64,000 nt of DNA. Origin: Collybia mongolica (lineage: Eukaryota; Basidiomycota; Agaricomycetes; Agaricales; Clitocybaceae). The stretch lies in contig JAAXNY010000006.1 in the NCBI GenBank assembly GCA_013420905.1, positions 4,154,001 through 4,218,000 of the forward strand, read 5' to 3'. Below are positions 10,924-24,246 of this stretch, one piece after another (the stretch's first letter is position 1; each line of letters begins with the position of its first letter). The position numbers and the translations under genes were made by a program. Below the pieces are notes generated by a model. The model was not told the DNA's origin. It saw only the letters and a list, made by a program, of their open reading frames with translations, and did not search any database.

Positions 10924-12979
10924 TTACTTGCGCTTCTTCACTCCACTCTCATCCTTCTTATCATCGCCTGCGGGTGCCACGGGGGCAACACCATTCTTTT
11001 GCTTGTCATCAGGAGTAGGTGCATCAGTCTTCTTGGGAGACTAGACATAAAAGTGTGAGAAACGGGTATCAACGAATATCACTAAAACACTGACCTTGGT
11101 GATGATGGGCTTTTGCTGACCGCCAACGAGGCCGAAGATAGCACCGACCATGCCGAAGAGAGTGAAAAGAGCAGCAGCGAGGGCAGCACCGGTTTCAGGC
11201 TGGGTCTTGAAGGCCGAGACAGGATCTTCCTTGGCAGCATCAATGAAGGTGAACACCTTCTGGCGGATGAAGTTAATGGGGTCGTCCTTGAACGATACAG
11301 TCGACTCATCGGCCTCATCTTCAGGGCTGTCGGCTTTCTCAATGGCATTCTCGAGCGGCTTCTTGACTTCAAAGCTCTCGGCGGCGAGGGCCTTGGCGTC
11401 TTCCACGGAGTGACCAATGTAGATATTGTCGAAGAGGATGTCTTCAGTCATGGTCCAGAGTTCAATACCGACGCCACCCTGTCAAAGGCGATCAATATGA
11501 AGTTGAAGTATGGGCAGCGGTCACGCTTACGATTTTAGAGAGGGACTTGATAGGTTTCAAGTCTTCGAACCAGTCGGGGTTGGGTATCTTGCGGGGTGCC
11601 CACTCGCCCTTATAAGCAGGGTTGTCGATCATGGGTGCGTACCAAGTGCCTTTATAGTCGGGGTTGGCTTTCATGGGGCGCTTCCATTCGCCACAGCCAG
11701 GTGCATCAGCGCACTTGGGGTTGGGAATGGTGGGTGCGATCCAGTCACCATCTTCCTCATCGTCCCATTCTTCAGGCTTTTCGGCGTCTAAATGAACACG
11801 TTGAATGTTTATTTTTAGAAAGGCGCAAACTTTTTAGCTTACCGGGGTCAACAACCAGCATGGGCTCATCGTCGAGCCAACCTTCGGGTTTAACGGCTTC
11901 CTCGTCAGGAATCTCGTAGGGCGCGTTCTCATCCCAGTCAGCAGGCTGGACAGGAAATTTGATTGAACTTCACGGTAATAGACAGAAATGACTGGAAAAT
12001 GTACCTTCTTGGCTTCGGAATCAGCAATCTTGGCTTCGGAATCAGCAATCTTTTGCTCATCAACCCAGTCAGAGGGCTTCTTGTCCTCAGGATCATCGAT
12101 TTCCTTGGGCGGGTTGACGGCGGGTTCAAAGTCTTCAAGGAGGCTACCAGTTTTCTCGCTTTCGCCGTTGAAGAGTACGTTGTAAGTATTATTAGGACTG
12201 AAATTGGCTGTCAGAACTCTTCCAATAAAGCGGATAGACAAAAATGACTCACTGAACAATGAGAGTATAAAGGTTGGTAAGTTTCTCGATGGAGGGTCGG
12301 GGTGCGACCTTGAGGTGCTTCTCTTCGGTCTCGCCAGTCTTTGGACTCTTGTGACGGAAGATAAAGTGCACCTAAAAGACAATATTGAGCTTTCAAGTGT
12401 TTGTGTGGTGTAAGCATGACACGTACCTTGGTGCCCGGGCACGTAAGATCAGGGCCGAACATGACAACCCAGGGTGTATGGTCCGAAAACTCCTTTCCGC
12501 TGGTCTGGAAGCCGTCTTCCAGGAGTTTCACGTAGCCACCACCGCAGTTGCCACCCTTCTGGTACTTGACTTCGTATTGTACAACAAGGGGTTTATCGGC
12601 AAAAGAAATGGGTTTTTCGAAGGGGGCTGAGATAGCGTGATGGGCAGCCTTGCTCTTTGCAATGAGACCCTGGTCGCCATCAACGACCGAGATGGATGGA
12701 TCCTCGACTGCCCATTTGCCAACATAGCTGAAGGTCTCACCCCCGACGGGTGTCTTCTTCGTTGCTTCAGAAGGTGTCCATCGGTCAGACCAGTCGTCAG
12801 TGAATTGTTCAATGAAAGGAGCCTTGATCTTAGTAGGCTGTTGACGAGAGGTCAAATAAAGTCACATGAATGATAGTATGCGCGACACTGACAGTGAATG
12901 ACGGTCTCGGCGCATCCTCTGTGCTGGCTAGTGCGCCAGACGCAGCAATGGCGAGGACAGAAAGCGCTACGCTTCGCAT
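10924..12979 (-). CDS. Calnexin, ER membrane lectin chaperone
   Basis: Eight exons (12979-12893, 12837-12427, 12371-12253, 12197-12005, 11945-11843, 11787-11531, 11478-11095, 11040-10924) give 556 aa. Calnexin holds monoglucosylated glycoproteins in the ER for folding. The order is a signal peptide ([18 protein letters not shown]), the lectin domain with [16 protein letters not shown] and [15 protein letters not shown], and the proline-rich P-domain with repeats of the KKPSDWVDE and PNPDWFEDL kinds. After these come [22 protein letters not shown], a hydrophobic membrane segment [23 protein letters not shown], and a short Lys-rich cytosolic tail ending VKKRK. The P-domain has an exact 21-bp tandem duplication (12008-12049) adding seven residues (IADSEAK twice). 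The upstream 16-bp CACGTG element is described separately. Confidence 0.95.
12008..12049. repeat. Exact 21-bp tandem duplication inside the calnexin P-domain
   Basis: Positions 12008-12028 and 12029-12049 are identical, in frame, and encode IADSEAK twice within the P-domain repeat region. The sequence identity suggests a recent in-frame duplication. Confidence 0.9.
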
Positions 12980-13114
12980 GGTGATACGAAGGGCCGGTAA
13001 GAAAAGATAAACAGGAGGGAAAGTGGAGGAGCTGTGAGATTCGGTTGGCGGGCTAGTGCGTTCCTAAATACTTCAGGCCGACTCACGCATACGTGGCATT
13101 TAATTCTTCTCCCA

Positions 13115-13130
13115 CACATCACGTGGACGC
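13115..13130 (+). promoter_or_regulatory. 16-bp CACGTG-containing element, copy 2
   Basis: This is an exact copy of the 16-mer at 5129-5144, here about 135 bp upstream of the calnexin start codon. As the calnexin gene is on the minus strand, the element lies in the opposite orientation relative to its gene, although the CACGTG core is palindromic. Confidence 0.4.
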
Positions 13131-13203
13131 GATCAAATCATATATTCTGACAAAAATACAACTACAACAGCTCAACGTCTCGACTACTCGCGTCAACGAC
13201 GCT

Positions 13204-16200
13204 CTATCCAAGAAGGTCCGCATGTCCAGACGCGGAAAGCGCCAACTGTGGTGGGGTCAGGGAGAGAAGTCATCATTGGGAAAATAGCACTTACCACAAA
13301 CTCGTCGTCCAAATATTTGGACACTGCGATTTGGTCTCCCAGCCCTTTCCTTCGGCGTGTCTTGAGAACTAGGTCTCTCGCTAGCGCCTGGCCAGAAGCT
13401 GGTTCAAGAGGGCGAAGCTTGATACTCGTGTCCGTCGGGTCACCTGTTTTGATGTTTAACTCACAATCGAACATTCGTGAGAAACAGAACCCACCCGGAA
13501 CAATCGACCAATGGTCGAACACCTGTAGGCAAAATGCTTGCCCTTGTGTTGCCGTTCTCAAGTCTGTCTCGAACCCATTCGCATCGATGACCGGAATCAG
13601 CGCCTTCACAGTGTATAGCGGCGACCCAGCTTTGGGAGTGTCTTGTGTCACATGACCACGACGGCGGGCAAGCACAGTATACACAGCAGAGATACAGTCT
13701 GCAGGAGCCTGAACTTCGACATAGTAGATCGGTTCCATCAGCCGCGGCGTAGCCTGTGATAAGAACATCCCCGTTAGACACGTTCAATTCGGAATAGCAA
13801 ACGTGGCATTCTCACCATCAAAAATGACGAGTAACAGACTCTCCGTGCTGTTGGGACAATTTGACCGCCTCCACGGAAGATCGGCTCTTGTGCGAGAGTG
13901 GCATCCAGCACTCTGAATTTGACATTTCGCATCGCTGTGAAGGGTCGTTGTTATTAATAGTCCTTTAACGAACCGAAAATAGGCTGACGTTCGTCACAGA
14001 GAGGGCCTTCGCGGGCGCCCCATTGGAATCCCTGCTTGATGTGCTCCTTCACCGTTCCGAGAAGCTTTTTATCAATCTGGGACATAAAAAATGTGGGTAA
14101 ACCGAGCTACCATAATCGCGTGCCTTTCACATACCTGAGAAGGAAGAGTGTCATCCAAGAGAATATTTGTACCATTATCATCCGGCCCGAATGCCCATAT
14201 TGACCGAGATGCAAGCAGGTCCCACTGATATTTTTCCTCGAAAAATTTCCCTCGTTCCTTTGCGGGCATACGCATATGGACACGTCCCCTCTCGATGTCC
14301 TCTGCAACACCACGCTCAAGAGGCTCAGCAATCATTGTTATCTTGTTTCTACATCACTCCATTTGTCAGCAACAAGATTAGGAACTTAAAATTACTACAA
14401 CTCACTTCTTATTTGGCGTGTCAGCATAACACTTCAACGCGCTCGTCTCAAGAACCGTCTCACAGAACTTGGTTACCGGATCCGAGACTTTGATCTCAAT
14501 TTCTGAGAAGAGTTTACGCAGGTCGTGCATGACACAATCCAGATATAACTCTCCCGTCCCGATGATAACATGCTCACCGCTCTCCTCGACCTTCGTCGAT
14601 AATAGCGGATATGATTTGTTTACGCTTCGCAAGCCAGAAAGCATCTTGGGAAGCTCTGAAGGAGCTATAGGTTCAATCGCGATTTTGAGGACAGATTGCG
14701 TCATATGCTTGACTGGTCGGAAAATATGCAGGTCTTCATCGATATTCACCCCCGCCAATGTCGCCGTCTTCGAGATCGAGGCATCCACACCTCCAAGAAG
14801 GACAAGGTTTCCTGCAGGTATTTCATCCGCTGGAATGAAGTACCTGGGGACAACTGAATATTGAAACGATTCTGAGGCGGATCGGGGTGACGGACCTTGA
14901 TTCACTGATCCAGATGTCTTCAACCGTGACCTTCAACATATCTTCCTCATCCTCCGGAGAATACCCTTCACCAAGAACCTTGATTTGCATTCCCTTCCTC
15001 ACAGTACCACTTAAGATACGACCAAAGGCTCGGAAGGACTGGGCATCGGTTGTATGGTAAAGTTTCGCAACTTGAACCATGACAGGGCCTTCAGGATCAC
15101 AAGCTTTCATTGAAGCAACCAGATCGGACGTATGAGGCCCAGAATACGTTCCTTCAATCTATTGTCCTTTTGAGTGACATGTCAATATGATTCAAGAGAT
15201 GACATACCTTAACAGCAGCGCCGTCGATAGGTGACGGGATATTATCAACAATCACATCAATTAAGCCAGTAGATGGCCCAAAGAATTGATCCAAGACGGC
15301 CTTTAACAGCGGTCGTACATCCATTTTGAACATGATGGGCTTCAATTGGATGCCAAGGCCAGAAAGGGTCTCTTTTAACGTCTCGGTTTCTTCACTCAGC
15401 ACATTACTATAGAGCTTATATAAAGGTTCCATGATGAAATGCACAAATGTCCGATTTGTGTCGGGGTCGCTTTGTTTGCGTGTAAACTTCCGGGTGTCAT
15501 TGTTGAAGTAAATGTCTCCCCAAAGACGTTCAGCGAAAGAATTCACGTCGAGTTTTCCTGTAAATATCCGATTAGAAATTTGGTACAGAGGGAGAATCCA
15601 CACGTACCATAGGTATCGGCGTACATCTGAGCAAAGGAACGCAATGTAAAGCACCAGTTCATATCTGTGCTCGCGAATGCAACGTTTCCGTTCTCTGGGC
15701 TCAACCGCAATTCTGGGTCAGGATCAATGGCGCTAATTGGAGAGAAAAGGACATGAGGTGAGTGAGAAACTCAGGGTGATATAAACTCACCTAATAAATG
15801 TGTTTATCTCCTCTATCGTGTGCTTAATTTTGTAATAAGCGTCAGCGGGCTTGATGCGCAGTTCGAGGATAAGTCGGTCAATTTTGTTCACGACAAGCGT
15901 GATTTTTACACCTTCTTGCAGGGCATGTCGAATAATCGATTCCGTGCCAACCATGAGCTATAAAGTGATTAATGTTGGTAAAATACAAAAACGCTTCGCT
16001 CACCCCTTCCACAACGTCTACTACCAATACGATCCCGTCGACTAAACGGATAGCAGACGCAACCTCGTCCACAAAGTTGACATGTCCAGGTGTATCAATG
16101 AGATGTATGAGGTGTGATTTGCCGGCGGTAGTGGATAAAATTAAGGACATGGGTCCTGATTTAATGGAGATTTCACGTTCTCGAGACAAAATGTGAGTGT

Positions 16201-16887
16201 CAGTATACCGCGTCTGTGAAAATGCCGCATAAGTCATAAATAAGAATATAGCTCATGCCACAAACCGGCTTATCAGCATCCCAGATTAGCTTGTGCGTCT
16301 CAAACACAAGCATATCCATTAGAGCAGTTTTTCCATGATGCAGATGCCCCACCACTGCAACGTTTCGAATCATCTCAGGAAACCCAGTCATGTTCAGCAA
16401 GAAGCTGAAGGTAAGTTAGTGTATGTCCTTCTCTTAAAGAGTCGGCATCGTACCTTTTATCAAACCGGGTTTCTGGCATATCTTTTTCCTCTATTGTCCA
16501 TTTTCTAACCTTGATGGGCGCAATAATAGGTTCAGAGAGTGGCTGGGCATCTTCCTCCTGCACCATCGTTTCCACCTCGGGGCCATAGACGTCTTCGGCC
16601 GATGGGTAGTATTGCTTGTCCTCGTGAAGAATGACGGCATTGTGGGAGGGTTCTGTTCAAAACTGCTTCACAAGATGAGAATACCCATAAAATAAGCAAG
16701 ATGTACCGTCTATTTCCATGAGCGCACCCTCTTCTGTCCCCTGCATAGCATCGTCATCGTAGCCTTCTAGCGGAGCAGCTTCAGGTTGTACGAACTCGTT
16801 TTGAGGAATCGTCTCTTCATCGTCGTCTGAATCGAGGTCAGCTCCAATGTAGTTTCCGAATTCGTCATAATCCTCGAACGAAGCCAT
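13204..16887 (-). CDS. U5 snRNP 116 kDa GTPase (Snu114/EFTUD2)
   Basis: A gene of about a dozen exons, roughly 1,000 aa when joined. Snu114 is the EF-2-like GTPase that controls spliceosome activation and disassembly together with Prp8 and Brr2. The acidic N-terminus begins [20 protein letters not shown]. GTPase motifs are complete: G1 [14 protein letters not shown]3 [12 protein letters not shown] and G4 [12 protein letters not shown]. Typical downstream blocks include [11 protein letters not shown], the EF-2-like domain III stretch [18 protein letters not shown], and near the C-terminus [12 protein letters not shown] and [12 protein letters not shown]. The last exon (13245-13204) follows a 49-nt intron and ends [12 protein letters not shown]. 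The Snu114-style acidic leader and the G1 form distinguish it from eEF2. The start is divergent from prefoldin subunit 1. Confidence 0.93.
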
Positions 16888-17141
16888 TGTTGACGAGGAA
16901 TAAAGAGAGATTAAGGGATAATGTCAATATTCAGTAGTTCCCACCGCGTGTGCAGGGTGTCTGTCGCTGATGAGACAGAAAAAGTAGCAACAGATCGTGT
17001 TGAACGAGAGACGCGAATATTTTGCAACTCCGGTCACGTTCACGCATCCCCTTTGCCTTTCCTTCCACAATATCAATCGCTTAACGAAACCAAAGCTCGG
17101 AGACTGCTCTTTCTTCCTTATTTCAATCGTCCTGTACCACA
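16888..17141. promoter_or_regulatory. Divergent intergenic region, Snu114 / prefoldin
   Basis: 254 bp between the start codons of Snu114 (-) and PFD1 (+). It must supply both promoters. A pyrimidine-rich stretch lies around 17100-17140, just before the PFD1 start. Confidence 0.45.
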
Positions 17142-17727
17142 ATGTCCCTCTCCGACGATACGCTGCGAAAGGTTTTCGCAATTCGGTCTTCCTTACTGTA
17201 AACGCCACTCAACAGATCTGTCGCGCTCAGATCCTGGTACAAATCCAACAAACCGCAGTACAGTCGCAGAGAGCACTCTCCGTATCGACGCAACAAACGG
17301 CCGCTAAAGAGCGCGAACGACGTATTTTGCAGCTGACGATAGATGAGATCAGTCAGATTGAGGGAGAGGTCAACTTGTACAAGGGCGTCGGGAAAATGTA
17401 CGACAAAAGATCATCCTCCGTCTCATGTTCAATAATCATTTAACCTTAGGTTCATGATGATTCCTCGAAAGACTATGGAACAGGAGCTGAAAATGCAAGA
17501 GAAAGAGCTATCCGACGACATAACGAGTTTGAACAAGAAGGTGAATCCGCTGTCTCATCAAAATACTCCTCCCCTGACGGCACACCAGTCGAAATACCTC
17601 GAAAAACAGTTTAACGATGCACAGTCCCAGTTACGAGATATTGTAAGTTAATTTTACATTTCCACGTATGAATACTCAGTGCTGATAATTGCTATAGTTT
17701 CATCACGCCCCAAAGCAGAATCAATGA
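17142..17727 (+). CDS. PFD1: Prefoldin subunit 1
   Basis: Five exons (17142-17171, 17231-17397, 17450-17540, 17589-17642, 17698-17727) give 123 aa, the family length. Prefoldin is the hexameric chaperone that passes actin and tubulin to CCT. The protein begins MSLSDDTLRKILVQIQQ, continues with the first coiled-coil helix (TAVQSQRALSVSTQQTAAKE) and the conserved ERERRILQLTIDEI, the beta-hairpin block YKGVGKMFMMIPRKTME, and the second helix KYLEKQFNDAQSQLRDI, ending FHHAPKQNQ. The first intron has a weak donor (GTTTTC), but the joined protein fits the family, while an alternative acceptor at 17217 would add four residues. Confidence 0.92.
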
Positions 17728-18259
17728 TAGTAATCTGACACCCTCTATTTCTCCACCTTTGAGCATGCATCCTTTCCCTCGCGCAAAAATAATCCAGTGG
17801 GTTTAGACTTTCGACAAGATCAATGCGAACGATTCGGGCCCCAAGAAGCCATTCTGAGATCAAACATGGAGGAATTGTATGAAGCCCACACTAATATTTC
17901 AATCACACATCCTTTTAGACCCTTGCCAGTAAAGAGGGAGTCTATTGATAATAATCTCAGCTATGATCTCTGAGGCCAGGCTCTGGAATCCCTAAGCATT
18001 CACACCCTGAAGATCCACTTTCCGATTCATCTCACAATTCACACATGCCTTGCTGAGATCCGGAGATCTAGATCAAACATCACATTCATATTACTCGACA
18101 CGGAGAATAATCTATTATGAATGTCAGGTCCCAGAATGGGCTGAATATGTGGCCGGTAAAGTGGCCTCTAAGGATATAATATAAACAACAAAACCGATTA
18201 TTATCTCTATTCCATGTAGATTCTACTTCATATCGTCCTAGACAACCACGTGCAATGTC
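17728..18259. other. Convergent intergenic, no gene seen
   Basis: 532 bp between the ends of PFD1 (+) and the PDR transporter (-). Nothing is recognisable beyond presumed 3' UTRs. Confidence 0.5.
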
Positions 18260-21200
18260 CTATCGTTTGGCGTATCTCAGGTAACGAGAAGCGACTGCAA
18301 AAATGCATAAGTAATGTGTTAATGGGCTTGAAGGGAAGAACTGACTTATTGTTATGATGAGATTGAATACTGTGAATGATGAATGGATTAGTGGACGTTG
18401 TCACACCAAAGCAAGATAGGAGACTGACCGAGATATGAGAAAAGGATGAATGCATCTCGCCATCTTTCAGAGAATTGGATGTTTAATGGAAGGAAAAACT
18501 CGTCGCCGACTTTGAACTGGCAGTATCGGCAGTTCACGGTATCGTTAAGGTTATCGATGTAGCCACCAAACGCCTTTGTAAAGTCGCCGGCCCAGTCACG
18601 GCAGGTCTGACCCAGAGGCGGATTGAAGGTGCTGAACTCGTCAGGCTTGCACCTGATCACAAGGCCACTAGAGTACTGTCAGTTCGGAATTATGCGCAAT
18701 TGTATGTGGTTGACTCACTGGAGCTCGGTGGACACCATTGCTGCTAGAGTACGCGTATAAGGATTCAATTGGTAAAGCCAAGATCTCCAGAAGTTCCCCA
18801 TGGTAGGATATGGGATGGTAACTCCACAGAATGTGCCGAGGATAAGACCAATGAAAGGATTGAAGAGAACGGCAACCTGGACACTTGGAGAGAGCGCGGC
18901 AACCAACTGGCCCAACGACACACCGAAGAGCAGCATGAAGATAATTATCAAAAGCTGGAATCCAGTCCCGTTAATCCCATCTGCTCCTTGCCCGAAACCC
19001 ATGGGGTAAACCTAATATATTAAGGTAAGAATCCACGCAAGTCATGATATCAATGAAATCATACCATAAGAACCCAGTAGATGATTCCGCACACAATGCT
19101 GTAGGGGAATTCACCGATCAATTGACCGATGGCAAACACGTAGGGCGAGTAGATGCGGCTGGAGGATTCCCGAATAAAAATTCCTGTGAACAAAAAAGAA
19201 ATGAGACAACCGAATCAACAACGATGGTACAACATACTCCTGTTCATGATGAAGAGAGGCTCGATCTGGGACATGACGAGAGCAGGTAGGACAACAACCC
19301 AGAATCTAGTCGTGATAAGTAAATAGGCAACCAAATTATGGGAATAGATGACATACATGGAGAATACTCGGAACTGAAGATCTCTGTAGCTGGTCCCAAG
19401 CTGTAGGAACGAGAGGGAAATGAAAAGTGAGATGAAACCTGCCGCGAACAGGCGAGTGAAGATATATTCGGGCGATCTCCACAAAGCCATATTGTTGCGT
19501 TGGACAACCACGCGGAGCTGATACAAGAAAGATGTTGCATCTGTCGGATAGAATGTTAGGGTCGGCCGCGGCGTGCAGTGAAAAAAACTCACAATTGCTC
19601 AGCGCCTTGCCATCGGGTGCCGGACGGGACAAAGCAATCCGCTTGATTTCGTTGATTTCCTCACGAACTTTCTGATATTCCGGGGATTCCAACCATAAAT
19701 CCTTCCAATCACGATGGCCAACCCGTGGGCTAACGCCGGCACCAATAGCTTCGAGCATGTACTCGGCAGGGTTCACATTAGGTGGACAAGGTGCTCCCTG
19801 GCGTGCAAAGTACTCCCTGATGATGCGCGAGTCTTCCCCAATGTCACCAAAGTAAACAGTCTCACCACCCCTTTCGAGGAGCAGCAATCTATCGAAGCTC
19901 TCGAAAAGAAGGGAAGAAGGTTGATGGATGGTGCAAAGAATTGCCTGTCCCTGGTCTGCAAGTTTCCTCAAGAAACGAACCAAATTCCATGCACTTATTG
20001 CGTCTCCTTTAGTGGCAATGATCATGGGAGGTAATAGTTATTCTCACCTCTGAGCATCAAGACCAGATGTGGGCTCATCCAAGAAGAGGAGAAGCTCTGG
20101 CTTGCTAGCGAGTTCGACTCCGATCGTCAACCGTTTGCGGGCTTCAACGTTGAGACTGAAAACTAAGGCCTCCGAGAGTTCTTGCAGTTCAAGCAATTCA
20201 ATCATTTCCTCTACGTAGTCGTCCTTCTCCTCTTGCGAAATATGAGCCGGCTGGCGCAGGTAGGCTGAGAAGCGCATTGCTTCCCGAACAGTAGCGGTGC
20301 CTGAAGGATGATGATAAGTTGAAGAACATAGACTTCTACTGAAGATAACCAAGATGCTCACCTTCATGTACATCCATTTGTTCCGCTATTTAAATGAGAA
20401 TTGAGAGTTGTTTGATGCAGGAGATTGGAAAAACACACCATAAGCAGTTCCACGGGCAAAATCGGAGTTGAGAGGTCGTCCATCCACCAAAACATCTCCA
20501 GAAACAACCCCGATATTTTTCCTTTGAGCCAAAACGTCGAGACAAGTAGTTTTGCCTACCGCAAACGTGAGCTCCAACTCAACATCACCGAAATACAAAA
20601 CGTACCAGCACCACTAGCACCCATCAATGCCGTTAAAGTACCGGGTTTGACATAACCATCGATATCGTGAAGCAAGCGAAGGGGTCCATTTGGGGAGGGA
20701 ACATGATAGTTAAGTCCTTCCCAGGTAAAAGTCTTTTGATGAGGGCGGAGAGCATTACTGATGCAGGACGAGTCAGCATTTGTACAGAATCGGGTATGGG
20801 CTTGACATACCCGTTTTCCTTCGTATGAGAAACTTCAACATCATCTTCTGTCTTCCCTCTACGGCTTTCCTTCCTTTCCCGGAGGCGCGCATTCCTTTTC
20901 TTATCGTCCCCGGTTTCTTTCGCAAAAATATTGATCGATAGGTTGAGGCCATATTGCTGGATGAAAGGTTCAATATGCAGGTCCAAAAAGCAATGAAAAG
21001 TCTCGCCCACAGGGTAATATTCAAGAGCGATAATCTGAGTGAGTTGGAAAAGGATGACGAATCCTACAAGAACAAGGAAATCGAGTCTCCAAAGATCGGC
21101 GACTTCGTATCCATATCCGACCGATAAGTAGGCTGCACCAGGTATGACAGGGCTTCCACCCTCAGAACCAAACAGGGTACACGCTTGATTAGGACCCAGG

Positions 21201-24200
21201 CCGTCCCTGTTCAATCATCAGACGGACATAAATCGAAGCGATGGCCAAAACTCACGGGTATTTCATTAAACTAAAGCCATTTCTCGGGACTATGTAATTT
21301 CCATCACAGGACAACTATTCATAAATTAACACCCGTTCATTCCCATACAAATAAACTAAAATACTCACCGTAATACGCATAAACTCATTAACCATGATTC
21401 CCTGAAAAGCTAATTGAAGGAAAACGGAAGTGAGAACCACATTTTGTCCATATTAATCTTGACATACCATAGGACAAGGGATTGGCGTAATACTATTTGT
21501 GTATCATCAATGACAGTTGACGCGGGAGGCAACAGTGTCAACGTACAATCCAGAATAGCCACCGTTTCATGCTCCCAACCGGGATCATATATCCAGTATA
21601 TTGAACACTAAAGCGAATCAGAATCAGTGTTAAAATTAGAACCTGATGGAGACATACAAATTAGGAATAAAGAACACCGCCAACCGGAAGGCTGCATCGA
21701 AGCTAGAGCAAATGAGACCGAAAGTTCGGAAGAAGCCTTGCATGGCGATGAATGCGATATAATTGAAGAGATGGAACGTCCAGAAACCGCCTGCAGACGA
21801 ATGTAGCCCAGCCAAGAAGTATACCGCGATATTGACGAGTAAGATGCGGGTAGCAGAGAAGGGGAGATCGGCAAGGGTGTTTGCAAGGGCAATCGCTGAA
21901 GGACGATACAAGCTATAGCTCGTCTAGGTAAGATTAGTACACAACCAATACACAACCAATTGCGTCGAATACTCTATACATACCTGTTTGCGTAAAATGG
22001 GCCTGCCAAGCATTTGCATGGGCATCTGGTAATTATTGACTTAGTAAGCGCATGCAATACAGGCAGGACCAGCAAACTACCTCTCCGAAGGCATCAAGAC
22101 AAGTAGTGAGTAATGCCGCGAACATAACACTAAGAACATCGTGAGTTTAAGGTGCACAGAATTTCAACGAAACACACCTTCCACGAGTGAAAGCACCAGC
22201 AGATGTGAGGGGTAGGTTATAATAGGCTCCACCAATGATGAAGGCAAGACCCTGTGGCAATATTAGCCTATCAGCGACAAGACTATATCATTCATGACTT
22301 ACGATGGACAATGTGAAGCTTGTAACTAACTGGAACCGATCCTGGAGTCGCATTTGGAACTGGCGCACCGTAAGAGCCCAGACTTGTCCCGAAAATCCAA
22401 GAGTATATGGGCTCTTCTTCGACACGCCTTTCTTTTTGTCTGCTGCCACAGCAGCACGGAAAGCTTCTTGATCAGTCTTTTCCGTTTCCATTGAAATTTT
22501 ATACTTTTGACGGCTTTCATCGTTATCACGAGCATAAGGCGACGTCTGGAACGCGTTCTCTAGAGCTGCCGGAGTTGAAGGGGTATCGCGTGCAGATCGT
22601 CCAGGTGCGAACCTGCGTTCGTTAGAGTCTGTGCATCCAGTGAGGTAATCGGCAGTGCTCTGGCGGGGCAAAGGCATATAACCAATGCCTTCAAAGTAGG
22701 CGCGCGCTTCCGAAGGCGGCCCATAAAAGACCTGGCGCCCCTCATCGATGACCATGACCTTGTCGAAGAGATCATAGATACCTTCACCAGCTTGGTACCT
22801 TCAGATGATGACGTTAAGGAGGTCCAGGAACGCGATCAAAATAACTTACAATGACACAAAGGTCGTTTGTCCCAAAACGTCAGTCATGACCCTCAGACTT
22901 TTCGCAAAGTCAAGGGCGGTCGAGGCATCCAAACCTCTCGTAGAGTTGTCCCAACATTGTACACGCGCCCGGGTCGCCATCATCTCAGCGATACTGACTC
23001 GCTTACGCTCGCCACCCGATACGCCTCGGACAAATTCGTCTCCAACCAGGGTCTGTTTCGTGTGTGAAATGTTTAGCATGCGGAGGAGTGTATCTTGCAC
23101 TTGATCATCAAATTCCTTGCGTGAAACGCCAGGTAGACGACCATTGGGTCCCGGTGTTTTCCTTTCAGATGGGTATCAGCATAAATTGACAGAATGGCGT
23201 AACACGAGCGCTCACGTGGATAGCGCAAACGCGAGAGTCTGTGCAACTGTCAGAGTAGCGATGTGGATATCATCTATACGCCGTAATGTCGGTAAACTGT
23301 GTGGGTTGTGGAGTCGATAACGCACCTTCTTGGTTGAATACGACCTCTCCTTTGTAGTGTTTTGCCATTTCCTCTGCATCGATTCCAGCATAAAGGACCC
23401 TACCGGAGATGTTTGCATAGCCTTCCCTCTGGTTCGAAATGGCTTTGAGGAACGTCGAGCAGCCAGATCCGGGGCAACCAAGCACAAGGCACATCTCACC
23501 AGGCTTCAAAACGCCGGATGATCTAAATATTGTGCGTGAGTAAACTGAAAAGTGTTCATGCAAAACACCGACTTGTGGAGAATAGTCCGCGTTACGGGCG
23601 GCTTTTTCTTGGGAAGAAAGCGGGCAAATAAGCTCCATAGCCATAACAAGGGGCCGACAAAGAATGCAATAGCCGCTCCTAATCTACCATAAGTAAACGA
23701 GATTACAATTAATAAATGAAATGCAAACCTCCTAGGGTTGGAACGTAGAACTAGAAGATTGATCAGATGCATCAGTATTCAAATATCAGTGACCAAGCCG
23801 TGTGGGGCTATAGTACCTTGTGATCTAACCCACCCATAACGTCGACTTGTAAATCTTCCCAAACTACTCCGACGTGCTAGAACACGGTCCATTGAATCGC
23901 CACCAGGTAGGAATGGGGTTTTACTCACCTTGTGTTTTATGCCTGCCTCTTGATTCGCGTCGTTTGAGGAAGAAAGGTATTCCCGCAGGTCGAAACGCTC
24001 CTGGTTCTCCTCCTCCTTTTCTCCCTTCTCAACATCTCCCTGACCAATGGTAGTCGTACTCAGCTCAGACCGTTTGGTATGCACCTTCGAAGGTGTGCTG
24101 AGTTGTCGTGAGAGCACATTAAATTCCTCTTCGGCCCGAATGACATCGATATCTCGAGAAGGCTTCGATGATAGCATCTCGATGTCGCGCTCGTTCGTGC

Positions 24201-24246
24201 GCTTTTCGTCGTGCAGGGTGATGGCGTCAGTGGGAGTGTCTGCCAT
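18260..24246 (-). CDS. Pleiotropic drug resistance (PDR/ABCG) full transporter
   Basis: A long many-exon gene encoding roughly 1,500 aa in the order NBD1-TMD1-NBD2-TMD2. PDR pumps export drugs, lipids and toxic metabolites across the plasma membrane. The start [16 protein letters not shown] (24246) leads into an acidic tail and a [12 protein letters not shown] lead-in. NBD1 has the family's degenerate Walker [13 protein letters not shown] (Cys instead of Lys), signature [13 protein letters not shown] and Walker [17 protein letters not shown]2 has a canonical Walker A GASGAGKTT and [15 protein letters not shown] but the altered signature [13 protein letters not shown], plus H-loop [11 protein letters not shown]2 includes cysteines in the large loop before the last helix ([15 protein letters not shown]). 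The final spliced exons end [11 protein letters not shown]. All checked junctions keep the frame, so it appears intact. The in-frame upstream ATG at 24345 is less likely. Confidence 0.92.

Noticed and set aside
22846..23644. A defective first ATPase site in the PDR transporter (Walker A Cys instead of Lys, NSTRGLD)
   Set aside because: This asymmetry is normal for fungal PDR pumps and is not a sign of decay.
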